64,000 nucleotides of DNA from Clostridia bacterium (GCA_017525875.1 JAFXSG010000005.1:62001-126000), one strand, 5' to 3'. Counted from the first letter of the stretch, positions 15,926-25,867 are shown. Program-made: numbers and translations. Notes: a model not told the origin generated them from the sequence alone.

Positions 15926-16561
15926 TTACCTGGAGTAGAACTCAACAATGAGGTGCTCCTCAATGGTGAGGTCGATATCATCGCGCTGCGGCATCGCTGC
16001 CACATTACCGCTGAGGTTCGCTGCATCCAGCTCCAGCCACTTGGGGATGGGCCTGTCTGCACCCTGCTCGCGAAGAGCCTTGAAGTAGTCGATATCGAAG
16101 CTGCCGGTGCGGACGCTGATCTTCTGACCGGGTTTTACCAGGTAGGAAGGAATGTCGACCTTCTTGCCGTCAACAAGGATATGACCGTGGGTGACCCACT
16201 GACGAGCCTGCGCGCGGCTTGCACCGAGGCAGAGACGATAGACGACGTTGTCCAGACGGCGCTCGAGCAGGACCAGCATATGTTCACCGGTCAGACCGCC
16301 GCGCATCTCGGTCGCCATGTCGTAATACTTGCGGAACTGGGATTCGGACACGCCGTACGCCCTGCGGCATTTCTGCTTCTCGCGAAGCTGAGTGCCGTAT
16401 TCGGACATCTTGCGGGCCCTTGCCTGACCGTGCTGTCCCGGAGGGGTGTGACGCTTCATAACAGCGCACTTTGCCTCGTTGTAGCAACGGTCGCCCTTGA
16501 GAAACAGTTTCGTGCCTTCCCTGCGGCACTGCCTGCAAACGGAATCTGTATATCTAGCCAT
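15926..16561 (-). CDS. rpsD: 30S ribosomal protein S4 (uS4), zinc type
   Basis: Primary 16S rRNA binder and, in several bacteria, translational repressor of its own operon. The N-terminus keeps four zinc-ligand cysteines (Cys9, 12, 26, 31 in CRQCRREG and CYNEAKC). The S4 domain follows ([34 protein letters not shown]). 211 residues. Its location with rpsM and rpsK matters for the candidate rpsM leader at 17368. Confidence 0.98.
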   Translation of the reverse strand: MARYTDSVCRQCRREGTKLFLKGDRCYNEAKCAVMKRHTPPGQHGQARARKMSEYGTQLREKQKCRRAYGVSESQFRKYYDMATEMRGGLTGEHMLVLLERRLDNVVYRLCLGASRAQARQWVTHGHILVDGKKVDIPSYLVKPGQKISVRTGSFDIDYFKALREQGADRPIPKWLELDAANLSGNVAAMPQRDDIDLTIEEHLIVEFYSR

Positions 16562-16576
16562 AATCGTTTGCTCTCC

Positions 16577-16984
16577 TTATACTCTTCTGCGTTTGGGAGG
16601 ACGGCAGCCATTATGAGGAAGAGGGGTGACGTCCTTGATCATGTTAACTTCGAGACCCGCTGCCTGAAGCGCGCGGATCGCAGACTCACGGCCTGCACCG
16701 GGGCCCTTGACATAGACCTCGACGTAGTGCATGCCATGCTCCATGGATGCCTTCGCCGCAGTCTCCGCCGCGACCTGCGCAGCGAACGGGGTGCTCTTCC
16801 TGGAACCGCGGAAGCCGAGGCCGCCTGCGGACGCCCAGGAGATCGCGTTGCCGTTCATATCGGTAACGGTAACGAGGGTGTTATTGAAGGAAGAACGAAT
16901 GTGGACCTGGCCGCGTTCGATGTTCTTGCGCTCACGGCGCTTGCGGGACGCAAGCTTCTTGGTAGTCTTAGTTGACTTTGCCAT
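16577..16984 (-). CDS. rpsK: 30S ribosomal protein S11 (uS11)
   Basis: Small-subunit platform protein near the mRNA exit. Family segments [34 protein letters not shown] and the C-terminal [18 protein letters not shown] are intact over 135 residues. It is spaced 14 bases from rpsM. Confidence 0.98.
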   Translation of the reverse strand: MAKSTKTTKKLASRKRRERKNIERGQVHIRSSFNNTLVTVTDMNGNAISWASAGGLGFRGSRKSTPFAAQVAAETAAKASMEHGMHYVEVYVKGPGAGRESAIRALQAAGLEVNMIKDVTPLPHNGCRPPKRRRV

Positions 16985-16998
16985 AGTTCATTTCCTCC

Positions 16999-17367
16999 TT
17001 ACTTCTTTGCTTTGCCGACGGAACGCTTCGGGCCCTTGCGGGTACGTGCGTTCTGCTTTGTGCTCTGACCACGAACGGGCAGTCCCTTGCGGTGACGAAC
17101 GCCGCGGTAGCAGCCGACTTCGATCAGTCTCTTGATGTTCATGGAGACTTCACGCCTGAGGTCGCCCTCTACCTTGCAGTTGTGGTCGATGTACTCTCTG
17201 AGTTTGTTGACATCCGCTTCGGACAGGTCCTTGACCCTGATGTCGGGATCAACGCCGGTCGCCGCGAGGATGTTCTGAGCGGTCTTACGGCCGATACCGT
17301 AGATGTAGGTCAGGCCGATCTCAACTCTTTTTTCCCTGGGCAGGTCTACGCCGCTAATACGCGCCAT
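16999..17367 (-). CDS. rpsM: 30S ribosomal protein S13 (uS13)
   Basis: Head protein contacting the P-site tRNA and L5. Begins [20 protein letters not shown], has the helix-hairpin-helix [14 protein letters not shown], and the C-terminal [20 protein letters not shown]. 122 residues, standard. It is preceded by GGAGG and by an unusual 350-base untranslated stretch. Confidence 0.98.
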   Translation of the reverse strand: MARISGVDLPREKRVEIGLTYIYGIGRKTAQNILAATGVDPDIRVKDLSEADVNKLREYIDHNCKVEGDLRREVSMNIKRLIEVGCYRGVRHRKGLPVRGQSTKQNARTRKGPKRSVGKAKK

Positions 17368-17720
17368 AAAGAATGATTACCTCCAAATTTTTTTGTTCGA
17401 GTTGTGGTGGTAACTGCCGGTCCCCAATCTCAACTGCAGCCAACAGCATCTGGCTGAACAATTGAGATTGGGCAGCCGCACCGACAGGAAGCTGTGACGG
17501 TTTGCCTTGAGGTGATAAGGCAAGCACTATCTGCTGTGGTGCCCGGATAAAGCGGGTGGGTTGGTCCCGTCTTTTCCATGACTTCCCGGCAAAGGTCTCC
17601 CTTTGCCTGCGGGGTAACTCAAACCCCCGTTTCGGGTTTTATACTCGCCCGGCGAGTTTCGTCTTCCGGGAGTGCCCGGCGGTGATTCGGGTCAAGCCCT
17701 GCGGTCGCCCGCTCAGCGGC
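17368..17720 (-). ncRNA. candidate structured leader between rpmJ and rpsM
   Basis: About 350 untranslated bases in an operon whose other gaps are mostly 10-20. At least six hairpins lie in series: CCCAATCTCAA with TTGAGATTGGG (17423-17472, extended inside by CAGCCA/TGGCTG and outside by ACTGCCGGT/ACCGACAG), TTGCCTT/AAGGCAA (17502-17523), GGCAAAG/CTTTGCC (17588-17607), AAACCC/GGGTTT (17621-17639), ACTCGCC/GGCGAGT (17643-17657) and CCGGG/CCCGG (17666-17679). No promoter or ORF was found inside. The largest hairpin lies just before the rpsM ribosome site. S4 regulates this position in E. coli, so a protein-binding leader is the leading idea. Confidence 0.5.
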
Positions 17721-17834
17721 TCAGCCCTGCTTCTGCTTGTGGCGAGGATTATCGCAGATGATCATGACGCGACCCTTGCGCTTGATGATCTTGCACTTCT
17801 CGCACATCGGCTTTACTGAAGGTCTTACTTTCAT
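17721..17834 (-). CDS. rpmJ: 50S ribosomal protein L36 (bL36)
   Basis: A 37-residue zinc-ribbon protein, [20 protein letters not shown] at the start, with ligands Cys11, Cys14, Cys27 and His32. The ATG follows GGAGG. It lies between infA and rpsM, as usual in this operon, but is separated from each by longer gaps than its neighbours. Confidence 0.97.
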   Translation of the reverse strand: MKVRPSVKPMCEKCKIIKRKGRVMIICDNPRHKQKQG

Positions 17835-17928
17835 TTGTGGGTTCCTCCTGTAAGATTTTGCTTGCGACTTTGCTGTTTATCGCCCGTTTGCCGGGAGCTT
17901 CAAGGCGGCGCCGGAGCGCCGGTGCCTG

Positions 17929-18150
17929 TTAACTCTTGGCTCGCCAGGTGATGCGGCCCCTCGTCAGGTCATAGGGTGACAGCTCGACGGTGACCTTGTC
18001 GCCCGTCAGAACACGGATGAAGTTCATTCGGAGCTTACCCGAGATGGTGGCGAGAACCTTGTGACCGTTTTCAAGCGTTACTTCGAACATCGCATTGGGA
18101 TACGAATCCGTAACAACGCCCTGGACTTCGATAACATCCTGTTTAGACAC
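17929..18150 (-). CDS. infA: translation initiation factor IF-1
   Basis: 73-residue OB-fold protein that occupies the ribosomal A site during initiation. [20 protein letters not shown] and [20 protein letters not shown] are family hallmarks, ending in GRITWRAKS. It follows the KOW/L14e-like gene by 21 bases. Confidence 0.98.
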   Translation of the reverse strand: MSKQDVIEVQGVVTDSYPNAMFEVTLENGHKVLATISGKLRMNFIRVLTGDKVTVELSPYDLTRGRITWRAKS

Positions 18151-18171
18151 GCTATTCCTCCTTTGCCTGTG

Positions 18172-18549
18172 TTATTTTTCACCGTCCGCCGTGCAGGCGG
18201 CGATAAATTTGCGGAGCTCGGCATTCTGAACCGAACGGCCCTCCTGAAGCTTCTTCGCGATCTCCTCCGACGCGTGAGCAAGAACTGTCACGTGGCGGAG
18301 CTTCTTGCGCTTCGGCTTCTCGATCGTGCGCAGCTTCCCGTCCGCAAGGAGCACGTGCTCCTCGTCCGCAGCGCCGACGATGACAAGGTAAGTCCCCTTG
18401 TCGTGCCCGGCCCTTGAGAGGACAAGCCGCCCGAGCGCCTCGCTGCCGTATCCCGCCCCCGCGCAGCCGGTGGGTCTGCCGGCTCCGCACGCCGTTTTAG
18501 CGGCGCTTTCATCAGCGGAAATACGGGATTTTTGGGGTTCTTTGCGCAT
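18172..18549 (-). CDS. KOW/L14e-like RNA-binding protein
   Basis: A 125-residue basic protein with a KOW-type core (LGRLVLSRAGHDKGTYLVIV, then VLLADGKLRTIEKPKRKKL), as in the L14e/L6e-like proteins encoded between map and infA in many Clostridia. Residues 1-44 are low-complexity (Ala, Gly, Arg), and the real start may lie further in, although no better ribosome site is seen. The C-terminus (EIAKKLQEGRSVQNAELRKF) is helical. It is first behind a strong promoter. A ribosome-associated role is likely from context; the exact function is not known to me. Confidence 0.78.
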   Translation of the reverse strand: MRKEPQKSRISADESAAKTACGAGRPTGCAGAGYGSEALGRLVLSRAGHDKGTYLVIVGAADEEHVLLADGKLRTIEKPKRKKLRHVTVLAHASEEIAKKLQEGRSVQNAELRKFIAACTADGEK

Positions 18550-18589
18550 TTTTGCTGCCTTCTTTCAGATTGCAGGTCGCAACTTTTCA

Positions 18590-18618
18590 ATAATAACATG
18601 GATTTTCATGAATGTCAA
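18590..18618 (-). promoter_or_regulatory. internal promoter of the KOW-infA-rpmJ-alpha operon
   Basis: Consensus TTGACA, 17 bases, TATTAT, about 40 bases before the KOW gene. It lets the alpha-operon genes be transcribed apart from the S10 promoter. Confidence 0.82.
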
Positions 18619-18720
18619 TACCTAAAATCCATATTTTTTTGAAATCATGGTTATATTTTCTTGTATTGCGGCATTTTCGGGGCTTTTCCGTTTTTTTCGC
18701 CAAACGCGGCCCCTTCGCCG

Positions 18721-19545
18721 TCATTCCTCGCCCGAATGCTGCTCGGCATACGCCCGGTCCTCGTCGTCAGCGGGCTCGTCCTTCACGAGGGTGAGCAGTT
18801 CGGGGCCGTTCTCGGTGATGAAGATGGTGTTCTCGTAGTGCGCCGCGGGCTTCCCGTCCGCAGTGACGCAGGTCCACCCGTCGTCCCAAACGCTGATGTA
18901 GCGTTCGCCGAGGGTGATCATCGGCTCGACCGCGATCGCCATGCCGGGGACGAGCTTGGTTCCCCTGCCGAAACGGCGGTTGAGGTAGTTCGGCACCTCG
19001 GGCGCTTCGTGCATATTGGAACCTATGCCGTGACCGACGAGCTCCCGCACGACGCCGTAGCCGTTCTCCTCGGCGTGCTGCTGGATCACTCGGGAGATAT
19101 CCGCGATGTGGTTGCCGGGCTGCGCCTGTTCAAAGCCGAGGAAGAAGCACTCCTCCGTGACGCGAACGAGCCTCCTGACCTCTTCCGAAACCTCGCCCAC
19201 GAAGAAGGTCCTCGCGGCGTCGCCGTGAAAACCGTCGATGATCGCGCCGCAATCCACGCTGATAATGTCGCCCTCCCTGAGAACGACCTTCTTCGACGGG
19301 ATGCCGTGAACGATCTGCTCGTTGACGGAGGTACAGATCGAGGCGGGATAGCCCTCGTAGTTGAGGAACGAAGGCACGCCGCCGTGGCTGCGGATGAACT
19401 CCTCCGCAGCCTCGTCTAGCTCCTTGGTGGTTACCCCCGCGCGAACGAGGGTGCCGATATAGTTGAGGGTCCGTCCGGTCAGCTCCCCCGCCCTCTTCAT
19501 GGCTTCGTGCTGATGCGCGGACTTGATGGTTATGCGTTCACTCAT
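18721..19545 (-). CDS. map: type I methionine aminopeptidase
   Basis: Removes the initiator methionine from nascent proteins. Metal ligands are all visible: Asp in IISVDCGAII, Asp in HGDAARTF, His in GHGIGSNMHEAP, Glu in AIAVEPM and Glu in HYENTIFI. 274 residues, with a C-terminal acidic extension after LTLVKDEP. The start overlaps the adk stop (AATGAGTGA). Confidence 0.97.
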   Translation of the reverse strand: MSERITIKSAHQHEAMKRAGELTGRTLNYIGTLVRAGVTTKELDEAAEEFIRSHGGVPSFLNYEGYPASICTSVNEQIVHGIPSKKVVLREGDIISVDCGAIIDGFHGDAARTFFVGEVSEEVRRLVRVTEECFFLGFEQAQPGNHIADISRVIQQHAEENGYGVVRELVGHGIGSNMHEAPEVPNYLNRRFGRGTKLVPGMAIAVEPMITLGERYISVWDDGWTCVTADGKPAAHYENTIFITENGPELLTLVKDEPADDEDRAYAEQHSGEE

Positions 19546-20188
19546 TTTCGCTGTCTTCCGGGAAAAATTTGCCGTCGATAAAGTCGAAGATCTGTTCGGA
19601 GACCTCCGGGATGGTCTTTCCGCCGTCGATCGGGACGATCAGATCGCGCTCCTGATAGAAATCGATGAGCGGTGCGGTGCTCGCGGCATAGACCTCGAGG
19701 CGGTGGCGCATGCGCTCTTCGGTATCGTCGGCGCGCTGGATGAGCTCCGCGCCGCATTTTTCGCAGATCTCCGCTTCGCCCTTCTCCACGCTCTGGGTAT
19801 GCCCGCAGACGGGGCAGACGCGGCGCTTTGATACGCGGGCGATGATGCTCTCCGGGTCGACCTCGATGTCGATCACGGCCTCGATATCCGCGGCCTCCAT
19901 GAGCGCTTCCGCCTGGGGGATGGTCCTCGGATAGCCGTCGAGCAGGAAGCCGTTCGCGCAGTCGTCCGCAAGGATCCGCGTTGCGACCATGGCGTTGATG
20001 ATGTCGTCCGGAACGAGATCGCCCCTGTCGATGATGGTCTTCGCGGCAAGGCCGAGCTCTGTCCCTGAGGCAATTTCAGCCCGCAGCATGTCCCCCGTGG
20101 AAATATGCGCGAGCGAGTATTTTTCGGCTATAAGCTCCGCCTGGGTGCCTTTTCCGGCGGCGGGCGGCCCTAAAAGTATCAGTTTCAT
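19538..20188 (-). CDS. adk: adenylate kinase, zinc-lid type
   Basis: Interconverts ATP + AMP and 2 ADP. P-loop GPPAAGKGT (7-15), AMP-binding GYPRTIPQ, and a lid with four cysteines (CPVCGHT and CEKCGAE) typical of Gram-positive enzymes. Start MKLILLGPP behind GGAGAC gives 216 residues; the longer frame extension upstream has no support. It sits between secY and map as usual. Confidence 0.98.
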   Translation of the reverse strand: MKLILLGPPAAGKGTQAELIAEKYSLAHISTGDMLRAEIASGTELGLAAKTIIDRGDLVPDDIINAMVATRILADDCANGFLLDGYPRTIPQAEALMEAADIEAVIDIEVDPESIIARVSKRRVCPVCGHTQSVEKGEAEICEKCGAELIQRADDTEERMRHRLEVYAASTAPLIDFYQERDLIVPIDGGKTIPEVSEQIFDFIDGKFFPEDSENE

Positions 20189-20285
20189 ATTAAATTGTCT
20201 CCGTTTCAAAAGTCGCCAAAACCCCGCAACCGATCTTCGAGCGGAAACCGCCCGAAAACCGGAGTGCGAGGTCTTAAGGTTCAAA

Positions 20286-21638
20286 TCAGCTGAGGAATCC
20301 CTTGTAGGTCCTGGCGAGCATGAGCGAATCGAGCTGATCGGCGACCTCGAGGGAGACGCTGATCATGATCAGGATGCTGGTGGGACCGAAGGCGCTGAGG
20401 GCACGGATGTTCAGCACCTTGAGCAGGACGGTGGGGATGATCGCGACTGCCATGAGGAAGATAGCGCCGAACAGGGTCAGGCGGCTGGACTTGGTCTTGA
20501 GGTAGTCGGAGGTCGGCCTGCCGGGACGGATACCCGGGATGAAGCCGCCGTTCTGCTGGAGATTCTTGGAGATCTCAACAGGATTGAAGGTGATGGAGGT
20601 GTAGAAGTACGCAAATCCCACGATGAGCAGTGCGTAGATCACGTAGTAGATAACGAGACCGACGGGGTTGCTTGAACCCGCGCTCAGATAGGTGGAAACG
20701 AACTTGTAGAAGCCGCTGTTGGGCCAGAACTGACCGATCATCGCGGGGACCTGAAGGATGGTCATTGCGAAGATGAGCGGCATAACGCCGTTTGCGTTTG
20801 CCTTGAGGGGGATATGCGTGGACTGACCGCCGTAGAGCTTCCTGCCCACGACACGCTTTGCGTACTGGACGGGGACCTTGCGGTAGGCTTTCTCGACCAT
20901 GACGATGCCGATAATCATAACAAGCACGACAAGGATAACGACGGGTGCGTACCACCACTTGTATGCTGCCTCACCGGTGGTGGGGGGAGCGATACGGAAG
21001 GTACCGTTGATGAGGTTGATGACGACCTGGGGCACGGAGGAAACGATGGATGCGAAGATCAGCATCGAAACGCCGTTGCCGATACCCTTTTCGGTGATCC
21101 TCTCGCCCATCCACATCAGGAACGCGGTGCCTGCGGTGCAGCAAATGCCGGTGATGATGTAGGGCATGAGGTTGTTCATGAACGTGCCGAAGCCGCTGGT
21201 GCCGAAGAGGGTGAAGCTCTTCATCAGGTTTGCGCCTGCGCTCTGCAGACCGACAACGATGCTGATGGACTGCACAAGAGCGAGGACGACGCCAACGATA
21301 CGGGTGATCTTCTCGATCTTCTTCTGACCGTCCTCTTCCTTGCTGAGCTTCTCGAGCGAGGGGATCGCGATCGCGAGAAGCTGCATGATAATGGACGCGG
21401 TGATGTAGGGCGAGATACCCATTGCGAAGAGCGAGAACTGGTTGAGCGAACCGCCGGAGAAGAGGTTCAGAAAGCTCAGGAAGTCATACTGCTGGATCAT
21501 AGTGCCGAGCTTTGTGCCGTCGACACTGGGCACGGGGATGAAGGAACCGAGACGGTAGACCACGATCAGGATGAGCGTGTAGATCATCTTGGAGCGGATG
21601 TCCTTCACCTTCCATGCGTTGATGAAAGTCTTGATCAT
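20286..21638 (-). CDS. secY: protein translocase subunit SecY
   Basis: Channel-forming subunit of the SecYEG translocon, 450 residues with ten membrane segments. Family landmarks include [18 protein letters not shown] at the start, [13 protein letters not shown] (segment 2 region), [14 protein letters not shown] and the cytosolic loop [18 protein letters not shown]. Its ATG overlaps the rplO stop (ATGA). Confidence 0.98.
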   Translation of the reverse strand: MIKTFINAWKVKDIRSKMIYTLILIVVYRLGSFIPVPSVDGTKLGTMIQQYDFLSFLNLFSGGSLNQFSLFAMGISPYITASIIMQLLAIAIPSLEKLSKEEDGQKKIEKITRIVGVVLALVQSISIVVGLQSAGANLMKSFTLFGTSGFGTFMNNLMPYIITGICCTAGTAFLMWMGERITEKGIGNGVSMLIFASIVSSVPQVVINLINGTFRIAPPTTGEAAYKWWYAPVVILVVLVMIIGIVMVEKAYRKVPVQYAKRVVGRKLYGGQSTHIPLKANANGVMPLIFAMTILQVPAMIGQFWPNSGFYKFVSTYLSAGSSNPVGLVIYYVIYALLIVGFAYFYTSITFNPVEISKNLQQNGGFIPGIRPGRPTSDYLKTKSSRLTLFGAIFLMAVAIIPTVLLKVLNIRALSAFGPTSILIMISVSLEVADQLDSLMLARTYKGFLS

Positions 21639-22078
21639 TCAGCCACCTCGACAGTTCCGCCCGCCTTAGCGATAGCTTCACGGGCTGATTCGGATACCTT
21701 TGCCGCCTTAACAGTCAGGGACTGTGTGAGCTCGCCGCGGCCCAGAACCTTGAGGCCGTCCTTCTCGATTTTGCTGATGACGCCGGTCTCCTTGAGGAGT
21801 TCGGCGGTGACTACGGTGCCGTTCTCGAAACGGTTGAGATCCGAGACGTTGACAACGCTGTAGACCTTCATGAAGTTGTTGTGGAAGCCTCTCTTGGGGA
21901 GACGACGGGGCAGAGGCATCTGACCGCCTTCAAAGCCGTTCTTCTTGCTTCCGCTGCGCGCCTTCTGGCCCTTGTGACCGTAACCGGCGGTCTTGCCGAT
22001 ACCGGAACCGGAGCCGCGGCCTACACGCTTCTTTGCAGTAGTCGAACCCTCAGCGGGCCTTAACTCATGTAGATTCAT
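21635..22078 (-). CDS. rplO: 50S ribosomal protein L15 (uL15)
   Basis: Start at [20 protein letters not shown], 147 residues, behind GGAGGTCC; a longer upstream frame is not supported. Contains the glycine/arginine-rich [20 protein letters not shown] segment and [17 protein letters not shown]. Overlaps secY by 4 bases. Confidence 0.98.
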   Translation of the reverse strand: MNLHELRPAEGSTTAKKRVGRGSGSGIGKTAGYGHKGQKARSGSKKNGFEGGQMPLPRRLPKRGFHNNFMKVYSVVNVSDLNRFENGTVVTAELLKETGVISKIEKDGLKVLGRGELTQSLTVKAAKVSESAREAIAKAGGTVEVAE

Positions 22079-22089
22079 GCGGGACCTCC

Positions 22090-22275
22090 TTATTCTTCCA
22101 CTTCTTCCACCTTGACAAGGTGTTTCACTTTGAAAATCATGCCGCGGGTGCATGCGTTATCGGGCTTAAGGACGGTGCTGCCGGTCTTGTGAAGGCCGAG
22201 GGCCTTGACGGTGGCCTGCTGGTCCTTGAGAGCGCCGATGGTGCTCTTGACGAGCGTTACTTTAAGCTGTGCCAT
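22090..22275 (-). CDS. rpmD: 50S ribosomal protein L30 (uL30)
   Basis: 61 residues, the short bacterial L30: [20 protein letters not shown] then [20 protein letters not shown]. Lies between rpsE and rplO with 11-14-base gaps, in standard spc order. Confidence 0.96.
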   Translation of the reverse strand: MAQLKVTLVKSTIGALKDQQATVKALGLHKTGSTVLKPDNACTRGMIFKVKHLVKVEEVEE

Positions 22276-22289
22276 TATTGTGTCCTCCC

Positions 22290-22802
22290 TCAGTTAAGGA
22301 TCTCGTCCACGGTCTTGCCGCGCAGGCGAGCGATCTGCTCTGCGGTGCGGAGCTGGGAAAGACCGTCGATGGTGGCCTTAACGCAGTTTGCGGGGTTGTT
22401 GGAACCGTAGCTCTTGGTACGGATGTCCTTGATGCCGACGGATTCGAGCACGCTGCGGACGGGGCCGCCGGCGATAACGCCGGTACCGGGTTCTGCGGGG
22501 AGCATGCGGACATGGCCCTTGGAGAACTTGCCTTCGACTGCGTGGGGGATGGTGGTCCCGACGATGGGGACGGTGATGAGGTGGCGCTTCGCGTCCTCAA
22601 CGCCCTTGCGGACTGCTTCGGGGATCTCAGCGGCCTTACCCATGCCGACGCCAACGCGGCCCTTCTCATCGCCGACGACGATCAGAGCGGAGAAACGGAA
22701 GATCTTACCGCCCTTAACAACCTTTGCAACGCGGTTGACGGAGACGAGCTTCTCTTTGAATTCCGGAACTTCCGGAGTGAAATTACGCCTATTCTGCTGC
22801 AT
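22290..22802 (-). CDS. rpsE: 30S ribosomal protein S5 (uS5)
   Basis: Decoding-fidelity protein. [20 protein letters not shown] and [20 protein letters not shown] are the dsRBD-like N-terminal half; the C-terminal half carries [15 protein letters not shown]. 170 residues, standard. Confidence 0.98.
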   Translation of the reverse strand: MQQNRRNFTPEVPEFKEKLVSVNRVAKVVKGGKIFRFSALIVVGDEKGRVGVGMGKAAEIPEAVRKGVEDAKRHLITVPIVGTTIPHAVEGKFSKGHVRMLPAEPGTGVIAGGPVRSVLESVGIKDIRTKSYGSNNPANCVKATIDGLSQLRTAEQIARLRGKTVDEILN

Positions 22803-22813
22803 CTTGTGCCTCC

Positions 22814-23182
22814 TTAGAATTCGAGTCCGCCTTTGCGGGCGCCGGCTGCGAGCTCGGCAACACGACCGGTGTAGAGATAACCGCCGCGGTCGTAAACGAC
22901 CTTGGTGACGCCCTTTTCGATGGCGCGCTTTGCAACGGTCTCGCCGACGATGAAGGCTGCTTCCTTCTTGTTCTTGCCTTCGAGCTGCGCCTTGATGGAT
23001 GCTTCAACGGTGGAAGCCGCCGCAATGGTGTTGCCAACGGAGTCGTCGATGACCTGGGCGTAGATGTGGTTAAGGCTGCGGTAAACGTTCAGGCGGGGAC
23101 GCACGGGAGTGCCGATCAGATGCCTGCGGGTACGGTAGTGGCGTGCCTTGCGCTTTGCATTTTTATCAAGCTTGCTAATCAT
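22814..23182 (-). CDS. rplR: 50S ribosomal protein L18 (uL18)
   Basis: 5S rRNA-binding protein, 122 residues: a basic N-terminus ([15 protein letters not shown]), [20 protein letters not shown], and the C-terminal [20 protein letters not shown]. Standard order between rplF and rpsE. Confidence 0.98.
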   Translation of the reverse strand: MISKLDKNAKRKARHYRTRRHLIGTPVRPRLNVYRSLNHIYAQVIDDSVGNTIAAASTVEASIKAQLEGKNKKEAAFIVGETVAKRAIEKGVTKVVYDRGGYLYTGRVAELAAGARKGGLEF

Positions 23183-23200
23183 GATGCTGTACTCCTCCTG

Positions 23201-23740
23201 TTACTTACCGGTCTTGCCTTCCTTGCGGATGATGGTCTCGTAGTCGTACTTGATACCCTTGCCCTTGTAAGGTTCGGGCGGACGGACCTCGCGGATCTCA
23301 GCCGCGATCTGACCAACGCGCTGCTTGTCGATGCCCATGACGGTGATCCTGTTGGGAGCGGGGACGTCAAAGGTGATGCCGTCGCCCTCGGTGAATTCGA
23401 CCGGATGGGAGTAGCCGACGTTCAGAACGAGCTTGTTGCCGTTCTTCTGGGCCCTGTAGCCCGTGCCGTTGATCTCGAGCTTCTTTTCAAAGCCCTTGGT
23501 CGTGCCGACGACCATGTTGTTGATGAGAGTACGGGAAAGTCCGTGCAGGGAACGATCCTCTTTTTCGTCGCTGGGGCGCTCGACCTTGATGATGCCGTTC
23601 TCCTCGCTCATCTTGATGCGGGGATTGATCTTCTGGCTGAGTTCGCCCTTGGGTCCCTTGACGGTGACGGTGTTATCGTCAGAAACCGTGATTGTCACTC
23701 CGGCAGGAATGGTGATCGGAAGTTTTCCGATTCGAGACAT
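23201..23740 (-). CDS. rplF: 50S ribosomal protein L6 (uL6)
   Basis: Two-domain protein near the factor-binding site, 179 residues: [17 protein letters not shown] at the start and the C-terminal [20 protein letters not shown]. It is preceded by a 140-base gap that contains hairpins, unlike the tight gaps around it. Confidence 0.98.
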   Translation of the reverse strand: MSRIGKLPITIPAGVTITVSDDNTVTVKGPKGELSQKINPRIKMSEENGIIKVERPSDEKEDRSLHGLSRTLINNMVVGTTKGFEKKLEINGTGYRAQKNGNKLVLNVGYSHPVEFTEGDGITFDVPAPNRITVMGIDKQRVGQIAAEIREVRPPEPYKGKGIKYDYETIIRKEGKTGK

Positions 23741-23880
23741 TTTGCACCTCCAAATTATTTTGAAAAAATTATTGCTTTCCGCTTTCCACCGGGGAGGCCG
23801 AAGCCATGAAAGAGGCCCCGGCAGAAGCGGTGATCGCTGTGTTTTAGCCTCCGGCTCTTTTTGAGCCTTAGGCGGGTGAT
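23741..23880 (-). other. hairpin-containing gap between rpsH and rplF
   Basis: 140 untranslated bases in which GGCTC/GAGCC (around AAAAA, 23853-23867) and GGGGCC/GGCCTCCCC arms can pair on the minus strand. No promoter is evident. It could attenuate transcription or bind a ribosomal protein; nothing more is visible. Confidence 0.4.
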
Positions 23881-24279
23881 TTACCAGATGTAAGCGAGAA
23901 CTTCGCCGCCTACGCCCTGCTTCCTTGCCTCGCGGTCGGTCATGATGCCCTTCGAGGTGGAGATGATCGCGATGCCGAGTCCGTTGAGGACCTTGGGGAT
24001 GTTATCCTTGCGGGCATAAACGCGAAGGCCGGGCTTGGAGATACGCTTGAGGCCGGTGATGACCCTGGTGCGGTTCGGACCGTACTTCAGGGTGATGGTC
24101 ATCATCTTCTCGACGCCCTCTTCGTTGACGGTGTAGCCCTTGATGTAGCCCTCGTTCACGAGGATGTCCGCGATAGCGAGCTTCATGACGGAGACGGGGA
24201 CTTCAACGGTGTCGTGCTTGACGATCAGAGCGTTGCGGATCCTGGTGAGCATATCGGCAATGGGATCTGTTACGAGCAT
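23881..24279 (-). CDS. rpsH: 30S ribosomal protein S8 (uS8)
   Basis: Central-domain 16S rRNA binder, 132 residues. [20 protein letters not shown] starts it and the C-terminal [20 protein letters not shown] is the RNA-binding signature. Confidence 0.98.
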   Translation of the reverse strand: MLVTDPIADMLTRIRNALIVKHDTVEVPVSVMKLAIADILVNEGYIKGYTVNEEGVEKMMTITLKYGPNRTRVITGLKRISKPGLRVYARKDNIPKVLNGLGIAIISTSKGIMTDREARKQGVGGEVLAYIW

Positions 24280-24296
24280 TGTATTATCCTCCTTAA

Positions 24297-24482
24297 TTAC
24301 CAGCTTGCCTTACGAACTCCGGGGATCTCGCCCTTGTAAGCGAGCTCGCGGAAGCAAACGCGGCAGATGCCGTACTTGCGAAGCACGGAGTGGGGCCTGC
24401 CGCAGATACGGCAGCGGGTGTAAGCCCTGGTGGAGAACTTGGGAGTTGCCTGCTGCTTGTTCTTGAGTGAAGTCTTTGCCAT
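24297..24482 (-). CDS. rpsN: 30S ribosomal protein S14, zinc-binding short form (uS14, type Z)
   Basis: 61 residues with two CxxC pairs (RCRICGRPH and ICRVCFREL) that bind zinc, the form usual in Firmicutes and Actinobacteria. Ends [11 protein letters not shown]. Lies 14 bases from rplE. Confidence 0.97.
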   Translation of the reverse strand: MAKTSLKNKQQATPKFSTRAYTRCRICGRPHSVLRKYGICRVCFRELAYKGEIPGVRKASW

Positions 24483-24496
24483 TACTGTATCCTCCC

Positions 24497-25114
24497 TTAT
24501 TCGTTGGTTCCGAAGGGCATGCCGAGGAGCTTGAGCAGCTCGCGGGCTTCTTCGTCGGTCTTGGCGGTGGTGACGAAGATAACGTCCATACCGCGGACCT
24601 TGTCGACGTCGTCATAGTTGATCTCGGGGAAGATCAGCTGCTCTTTGAGGCCCATTGCGTAGTTACCGCGGCCGTCAAAGCTGGTGTCCGAAACGCCGCG
24701 GAAGTCGCGGACGCGGGGAAGGACGATGTTCATCAGCTTGTCTGCGAAGTAGTACATGCGGTCGCCGCGGAGGGTTACCTTTGCGCCGACGTTCATGCCC
24801 TGACGGACCTTGAAGTTTGCGACGGACTTCTTCGCCTTGGTGATGACGGGCTTCTGGCCGGCGATGATGCCGAGCTCTTCGACTGCAGCGTCGATACCCT
24901 TGGGGTTATCCTTATCGGAACCGAGGCCCATGTTGAGCACGATCTTCTCGAGCTTCGGGACCTGCATGGGGTTCTCGTAACCGAACTTCTCAACGAGCTG
25001 AGGTACGATCTCCTTGTAGCGAACGCGGAGACGGGCGGGCTCGGTGAACGGTTTGGCTTCCTCGCCCTTGTTCTTTTTCTTTGCGGGAGCCTGTGCTGTT
25101 TCTTTCTTAGCCAC
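24497..25114 (-). CDS. rplE: 50S ribosomal protein L5 (uL5) with N-terminal extension
   Basis: 5S rRNA-binding protein. Core motifs [32 protein letters not shown] and the C-terminal [19 protein letters not shown] are normal. The start codon is GTG behind GGAGG, and about 25 extra lysine/alanine-rich residues ([20 protein letters not shown]) precede the usual start, bringing it to 205 residues against about 180. Confidence 0.97.
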   Translation of the reverse strand: MAKKETAQAPAKKKNKGEEAKPFTEPARLRVRYKEIVPQLVEKFGYENPMQVPKLEKIVLNMGLGSDKDNPKGIDAAVEELGIIAGQKPVITKAKKSVANFKVRQGMNVGAKVTLRGDRMYYFADKLMNIVLPRVRDFRGVSDTSFDGRGNYAMGLKEQLIFPEINYDDVDKVRGMDVIFVTTAKTDEEARELLKLLGMPFGTNE

Positions 25115-25128
25115 GATTATTTACCTCC

Positions 25129-25470
25129 TCAGTCGATGTTCTTGCCGCACTTCTTGCAGGTACGGACCTTGATGGTCTTGTCGCCCTTCTCGATGAAGGT
25201 ATGACCTACGCGAGTGGGCTTCTTGCAGCTGGGGCAAACGAGCATCACGTTGGAAACGTGGATGGTGCCTTCCTGCTCGATCCTGCCGCCGGCCTCGCCC
25301 TGCTTGCGGGGCTTGGTGTGGCGGATGGTCATGTTCCTGCCCTGAACGACGATGCGCTGAGCGGAGGGGTAGACCTTGAGGACCTTGCCGGTCTTGCCGA
25401 CGTCCTTCATATTGTCGCCGGTGATGACCATGACGGTGTCGCCGGTACGAATATTCATCTTACTGCTCAT
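25129..25470 (-). CDS. rplX: 50S ribosomal protein L24 (uL24)
   Basis: Assembly-initiating protein with a KOW motif: NIRTGDTVMVITGDNMKDVG then KTGKVLKVYPSAQRIVVQGR. The C-terminal part has CPSCKKPTRVGH and RTCKKCGKNID, a four-cysteine zinc-ribbon-like ending. 113 residues. Confidence 0.97.
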   Translation of the reverse strand: MSSKMNIRTGDTVMVITGDNMKDVGKTGKVLKVYPSAQRIVVQGRNMTIRHTKPRKQGEAGGRIEQEGTIHVSNVMLVCPSCKKPTRVGHTFIEKGDKTIKVRTCKKCGKNID

Positions 25471-25481
25471 AATTTACCTCC

Positions 25482-25850
25482 TTACAGCACTTCGGGCGCG
25501 AGGGAGACGATCTTCATGTAGTCCTTCTCGCGGAGTTCCCTTGCGACGGGCCCGAAGATACGGGTGCCGCGGGGCTGCTTCTGATCGTTGATGATGACGG
25601 CTGCGTTGTCGTCGAACCTGATGTGGCTGCCATCCTCGCGATGGACACCGGTCACGGTGCGGACCACGACTGCCTTCACAACATCCTTTTTCTTGACTGC
25701 GCCGCCGGGGGATGCGCTCTTGACAGAGGCAACGATGACGTCGCCAATGCTTGCGAACTTCCTCTTGGAGCCGCCAAGAACACGGATGCACATAATTTCT
25801 TTAGCGCCGCTGTTATCGGCAACCTTTAACCTGGTTTGCGGTTGAATCAT
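25482..25850 (-). CDS. rplN: 50S ribosomal protein L14 (uL14)
   Basis: 122 residues, [20 protein letters not shown] and the signature [19 protein letters not shown], ending [20 protein letters not shown]. Standard. Confidence 0.98.
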   Translation of the reverse strand: MIQPQTRLKVADNSGAKEIMCIRVLGGSKRKFASIGDVIVASVKSASPGGAVKKKDVVKAVVVRTVTGVHREDGSHIRFDDNAAVIINDQKQPRGTRIFGPVARELREKDYMKIVSLAPEVL

Positions 25851-25867
25851 GCTGTCCTCCTAACGGC

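Noticed and set aside
17368-17720. RNase P, SRP or tmRNA gene in the rpmJ-rpsM gap
   Set aside because: None of the conserved cores (such as GAGGAAAGUCC for RNase P) could be found; the hairpins are in series and adjoin rpsM.
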